Assembly: GCA_027487485.1 (NCBI GenBank)
Contig: JAIYDN010000088.1
Coordinates: 62,001 to 126,000, forward strand
Origin: Planctomycetaceae bacterium
GTDB lineage: Bacteria > Planctomycetota > Planctomycetia > Pirellulales > Pirellulaceae
Length of the DNA: 64,000 nucleotides
Reading direction: 5' to 3'
The translations under genes were made by a program, and so were the position numbers. The notes under the pieces are model-generated. The model made no database searches. It was not told where the DNA came from and saw only the letters and a list, made by a program, of their open reading frames with translations. Numbering within the stretch: position 1 is the first letter of the stretch; every line of letters begins with the position of its first letter. This document shows, piece after piece, positions 60,539-64,000 of this stretch.

Positions 60539-62614
60539 TTAGTCGCTGACCATGGCAACGGATTCGATGCTTGTATCTCGAGAGATTTCGTTGTAGCTAA
60601 GGATGCGAAGGTCGGGCATCGATTCTTGAGTGATTTGACGCAATGCAACGCGAATCTTGGGACTGACCAGAACGCAACGCGGCTTGCCCATGGCGTCCAG
60701 TTTTTTAATGTGATCCGATATTTTGGAGCATGTTTTTGCAATCACATCCGGTGACATCCTGATAAAAATGCCACGGTCGGTTTGTTCCGTCCCAGCCGCC
60801 ACGCGATCTTCCATCGCAGGGTCCAACGTAATGACTCGCAATACCCCAGCAGGGTCGCGGTAGCGATGCGAAATGGTTCTAGCCAGTCGGTGTCGAACGT
60901 ATTCGGTTAACCAAATAGGATCCTTGATGCGATGGGCAAAATCGCCGAGTGTTTCAAAAATGATTCCTAGCTGCCGAATCGGGATGTCCTCTCGCAATAG
61001 ATTTTGTAGCACTTGTTGCACTTCTGCGAGCTTCATCACCCCAGGGACCAGTTCATCGACCACGGTTGCAGAGGTCTTCTTCAGTTGCTCGACCAACTGC
61101 TTTGCGACTTCGCGAGTGAGTAATTCATCAGCGTGTTTTCGAGCAGTCTCTTGAACGTGTGTTGCAAGAACGGCTCCGCACTCGACAACTTGATAGCCGT
61201 AGATTTCCGCTTGCTGTCGATTTTTCGGATCAATCCAAAAGGCTCGTTTGCCGAAAGCGGGGTCGGTGGTTTCGTCACCTTGGATCTGCCCAAGGGTTAG
61301 GCCAGAGTCGATAGCCAGCAAGCGGTCGGGGCGCAGGGTCCCAGATGCAATTCGATTGCCCGACATGTCCAATTCGTAGGTGTATTCTGGTAGACTCATT
61401 CGGTCTTTGATGCGAACCATCGGGAGCAGAATTCCCATTTCGCTGGCAAGTGTTGCACGGACCGTGGAGATTCGCTTCATCAAATCGCCACCACGATTGG
61501 GGTCGGCCAGAACAATCAGTTTCGCGCCCAGTTCCAGACGCAGCGGATCAACTTCCAAGTAATCTTCCACCTTCTTTTCGGCGGGTGCTTTTTTGGTGTT
61601 GTCTGCATCGGTTTGCTTTTTGGTTGCAATGGTGTCTGTCTGACGCTTTTGGCGTTGCATCAGCAGAGCAATACCAATGCACCCTCCGCCCATGGTGATC
61701 ATGGGCATGGTGGGCAGTTGAGTGAATGTCAGCAAACACAGAAACACACCCGAAACAATCAAGGCTTGCGGGCGCGAAAAGATTTGCCGGAGAAATTCGC
61801 CCGAGAACTCAGATTTTTGAGTGCTCCGTGTGGTGAGCAAGGCCGCTGCCAACGAAATCAAAAAGGCAGGGACTTGGCTAACCAAGCCGTCACCGATGGT
61901 GAGTTTCGCATAGACATTTGCCGCTTCCATTAACGTCATTCCAGAATACATGTAGCCCATGTACAGGCCGCCAACCAGATTCAGCAAGGTGATTGCGATA
62001 CCCGCGATGGCATCCCCGCGAACGAACTTACTGGCACCGTCCATCGATCCATAAAAGTCCGCCTGCCGAGTGATTTCTTCACGCCGCTTTTGAGCTTCTT
62101 TTTCGTCGATGGCTCCAGCGCTGAGATCGGCATCGATGGCCATTTGTCGGCCTGGCATCCCATCCAAAGCAAACCGAGCTGCCACTTCGCCGATTCGAGT
62201 TGCTCCCTTGGTGATAACGATAAAATTGATCAAGAAGATGATGATAAACAGGATGATTCCCACTTCCAAGGAATCCCCCGAAACAAACTCGCCGAACGCT
62301 CGGATCACTTCGCCAGCCGCGTCGAGCCCTTCGGATCCAGTTCGAGTCAAAATCAATCGAGTGGTTGCAAGATTTAGAACCAATCGCGACAGGGTTGTCG
62401 CGACGAGCATGGCTGGGAAAATATTGAATTCTAGAGGTGCATCAATGTAGATCGTGGTTAGTAGGACCACTACAGCGATCGCAATATTGGCAGAAAGTAA
62501 GATGTCGAGCAGGTAAGGTGGCAAGGGAACAAGGATAACCACCAAGCATGCAATGATCCCAATCGGGACGATAGCGTGTCGATGTTTGAAGAAAAGCCGT
62601 GTAAAAATGTCCAT
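60539..62614 (-). CDS. flhA: Flagellar export apparatus protein FlhA
   Basis: A 691-residue inner-membrane component of the flagellar type III export gate. The first ~310 residues carry about eight membrane helices (IVPIGIIACLVVILVPLPPY, LLSANIAIAVVVLLTTIYI and so on). The FHIPEP signature region appears as A-R-F-A-L-D-G-M-P-G-R-Q-M-A-I-D, with D-A-D-L-S-A-G. The C-terminal cytoplasmic domain (~365-691) has Y-Q-V-V-E-C-G-A-V-L-A-T-H and R-E-D-I-P-I-R-Q-L. A Lys/Thr/Asp-rich linker (~340-365) is of ordinary length. No other flagellar gene is in the window, so the locus is separate from any flagellar cluster. Confidence 0.96.
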   Translation of the reverse strand: MDIFTRLFFKHRHAIVPIGIIACLVVILVPLPPYLLDILLSANIAIAVVVLLTTIYIDAPLEFNIFPAMLVATTLSRLVLNLATTRLILTRTGSEGLDAAGEVIRAFGEFVSGDSLEVGIILFIIIFLINFIVITKGATRIGEVAARFALDGMPGRQMAIDADLSAGAIDEKEAQKRREEITRQADFYGSMDGASKFVRGDAIAGIAITLLNLVGGLYMGYMYSGMTLMEAANVYAKLTIGDGLVSQVPAFLISLAAALLTTRSTQKSEFSGEFLRQIFSRPQALIVSGVFLCLLTFTQLPTMPMITMGGGCIGIALLMQRQKRQTDTIATKKQTDADNTKKAPAEKKVEDYLEVDPLRLELGAKLIVLADPNRGGDLMKRISTVRATLASEMGILLPMVRIKDRMSLPEYTYELDMSGNRIASGTLRPDRLLAIDSGLTLGQIQGDETTDPAFGKRAFWIDPKNRQQAEIYGYQVVECGAVLATHVQETARKHADELLTREVAKQLVEQLKKTSATVVDELVPGVMKLAEVQQVLQNLLREDIPIRQLGIIFETLGDFAHRIKDPIWLTEYVRHRLARTISHRYRDPAGVLRVITLDPAMEDRVAAGTEQTDRGIFIRMSPDVIAKTCSKISDHIKKLDAMGKPRCVLVSPKIRVALRQITQESMPDLRILSYNEISRDTSIESVAMVSD

Positions 62615-62800
62615 GCAATCAGCACCCAGTCGCCCAACTTTAGAAAATCTGCGTCAGAATCCGGAAACTACCCATCTTTCTTGTCAGATGTCTATATCGT
62701 TTTTGAAACCGGAACGATAATGTACGAACCAGACGGACGAATTATGGAGTAAAAGCGTTACCTCCGTTGTCACCGTGGAATCCCAAAGCGAAAACTCTGA

Positions 62801-63925
62801 ATGCCAGCAAAAGACGCAAGCGAAGCGAACAATTACCCGTTAATGTCCCCTCGCTTTTGGCATGGGATGCAATCTCGCGTATGGTTTTCAGAACTTGCAA
62901 GAAACCGATTCAGTTTCTCTTGGTCTCGCCTCCCTTTAGCCTTTGGGGTATCGTGCTTCATGCCAGTCTCCGACTGCATGGCGTTAACTCAACATTTGCT
63001 GTTTGGTCGCTCCATTGCTGCTACCAAGCTTGCTGGTCCACCACTTTTTATTTTGGGCCATTGGAGAAGCGGAACAACGTTGCTGCATGAACTGCTGGCG
63101 CTCGACACCAAGTATGCATCTCCCACGACCTTTGAATGCTTTGCACCCTCCCATTTTTTGTTGACGGAAGGGTTGGTTACGCGCTTCGGTGGATGGTTGC
63201 TTCCTGACAAGCGTCCTATGGATAACATGAAGGCTGGTTGGGCGTTGCCTCAAGAGGATGAATTTGCCCTGATGAATCTAGGTGCTCCAACTCCCTATCT
63301 TCGCATGTTATTTCCTTGCAACGACATCCCATACGAAAACACACTGGCATCAAGTGGATTCACAGACGAAGAACTTGCAAAATGGAAGTTCTTATTGGAC
63401 TGGTTCTTGAAGGCTGTTACGTACAAATCTGGGAAGCCTTTGGTGATCAAGAGTCCGCCTCATACCGGGCGATTAGGGATCTTGAAAGACATGTACCCGG
63501 ATGCAAAGTTCGTGCACATTGTTCGCGACCCTCGCAAGCTGTTTCCGTCCACCATGAAACTTTGGCGATCCCTGGACACAGTTCAAGGGCTACAAGTGGG
63601 TGAGAACGAACCACGATTGCGAAAGTTTGTGTTCGATTCCCTTCGCACGATGTACCGCTCTTTCGACGAAGACAGAAAAGGGATCCCTTCCAATCAATTG
63701 GTCGAGGTCAAGTACGAGGACTTGGTTCGCGATCCGGTTGGTGTGGTTCGAGGTGTTTACCAAGATCTGGAGTTGCCTGATTTTGAAACCATCGAACCGC
63801 AAATCCAGTCCAAAATGCAGCAAGAGAAAGATTACAAAACCAACCGCTTTTCTAGCGACAACCAAGAGGAAGCCGTCATCTTGCAAGAGTGGCAAGAGTA
63901 CGCGACCAAATACGGGTACGTCTAA
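62801..63925 (+). CDS. Sulfotransferase family protein
   Basis: A 374-residue PAPS-dependent sulfotransferase. The 5'-phosphosulfate loop is I-L-G-H-W-R-S-G-T-T-L-L-H, and the 3'-phosphate site is H-I-V-R-D-P-R-K-L-F-P-S with I-K-S-P-P-H-T-G-R before it. The rest follows bacterial members that transfer sulfate to carbohydrate or lipid acceptors. There is no signal peptide, and a moderately hydrophobic segment lies near residues 40-60. The organism also encodes a sulfatase in this window, but the two are not linked. The ATG at 62801 is used; there is no strong Shine-Dalgarno. Confidence 0.9.
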   Translation: MPAKDASEANNYPLMSPRFWHGMQSRVWFSELARNRFSFSWSRLPLAFGVSCFMPVSDCMALTQHLLFGRSIAATKLAGPPLFILGHWRSGTTLLHELLALDTKYASPTTFECFAPSHFLLTEGLVTRFGGWLLPDKRPMDNMKAGWALPQEDEFALMNLGAPTPYLRMLFPCNDIPYENTLASSGFTDEELAKWKFLLDWFLKAVTYKSGKPLVIKSPPHTGRLGILKDMYPDAKFVHIVRDPRKLFPSTMKLWRSLDTVQGLQVGENEPRLRKFVFDSLRTMYRSFDEDRKGIPSNQLVEVKYEDLVRDPVGVVRGVYQDLELPDFETIEPQIQSKMQQEKDYKTNRFSSDNQEEAVILQEWQEYATKYGYV

Positions 63926-63936
63926 GAAGTACCATA

Positions 63937-64000
63937 ATGCTCGACCCACTTCCCATCGATCCCTTTCTCCCTTCCTTGCGAGAATGTGTCGCCAAGCATC
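63937..64000 (+). CDS. Start of a gene cut by the window end (possibly HrpB-type helicase)
   Basis: An ATG at 63937, 12 bases after the sulfotransferase stop, opens a frame to the window end: M-L-D-P-L-P-I-D-P-F-L-P-S-L-R-E-C-V-A-K-H. The L-P-I-D-P-x-L-P opening resembles the N-terminus of HrpB-like ATP-dependent helicases, but the helicase motifs would lie beyond the window, so this is only a guess. The close spacing suggests co-transcription with the sulfotransferase gene. Confidence 0.4.
   Translation, partial: MLDPLPIDPFLPSLRECVAKH

Overview
The window looks like a chromosomal segment of a planctomycete (Planctomycetota, most like the Pirellulaceae / Rhodopirellula group). This is inferred from gene content: many secreted proteins with no known partner, a C-x-P-S-R sulfatase, FGE-fold and DUF1570 proteins, a Hint-domain protein, an ECF sigma/anti-sigma pair in front of an EF-hand/heme/copper protein, TPR-ExbB-ExbD-toroid genes, a tetrahydromethanopterin-type DHPS-like protein, and dispersed GAAGCGTAAGCGAGG-type intergenic repeats. 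Genes lie on both strands in short operons, and Shine-Dalgarno sequences are often weak. No rRNA, CRISPR array, prophage or intact insertion sequence was seen.

Layout. 1-7 kb: a LMW phosphatase/ArsC-like protein, a very large multi-PAS hybrid histidine kinase and a PQQ-type beta-propeller. 7-11 kb: a translationally coupled pair, a secreted Hint-domain protein and a secreted trypsin-fold protein that has lost its catalytic His and Ser. 11-18.6 kb: FGE-fold protein, hypothetical, DUF4239 membrane protein, coiled-coil protein, sulfatase, Uma2 nuclease, DUF1579. 18.7-25.2 kb: a sigma-54 activator gene divergent from a radical SAM - M20 peptidase - serine hydrolase set. The space between holds a good -24/-12 element and an inverted repeat at enhancer distance, so this is a readable regulatory circuit. 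25.4-30.4 kb: ECF sigma, anti-sigma, a secreted EF-hand/redoxin/cytochrome c/copper monooxygenase-like fusion and an alpha/beta hydrolase. 30.46-30.66 kb: a fold-back element with a 10-bp flanking direct repeat (MITE-like).

30.7-37.3 kb: YciI-like protein, C25-like peptidase, DHPS-like protein, RluA-type pseudouridine synthase behind a hairpin/T-run and a 16-bp tandem duplication, a Cys-rich secreted protein, an SNase-fold protein with an altered active site, and MscL. 37.4-42.8 kb: TPR - ExbB - ExbD - membrane-anchored alpha/alpha-toroid operon. 43-44.6 kb: repeat cluster, hypothetical gene, tRNA-Cys with a strong terminator, and beside it the eroded C-terminus of a tyrosine recombinase. 44.7-49.8 kb: large Hsp70, cytidine deaminase, DUF1570 metallopeptidase-like protein. 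50-55 kb: a tightly packed surface-sugar operon (GT2, DegT aminotransferase, Gfo/Idh dehydrogenase, hexapeptide acyltransferase, NodB-type deacetylase), which resembles the WbpB/E/D 3-amino-sugar logic. 55-64 kb: ThiE with an N-terminal extension, repeat-rich spacer, tRNA-Arg(CCT) between direct repeats, 2-hydroxyacid dehydrogenase, alkaline-phosphatase-superfamily hydrolase, EEP phosphatase/nuclease, FlhA, a sulfotransferase and the first codons of a gene cut by the window end.

The most interesting items are the sigma-54 circuit with an unusual CX6CX2C radical SAM enzyme, the Hint/pseudoprotease pair, the ExbBD-toroid operon, the fold-back element, and two hairpin/T-run structures with no gene on the same strand upstream. 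All functions were read by eye from translated sequence; no database search was run.
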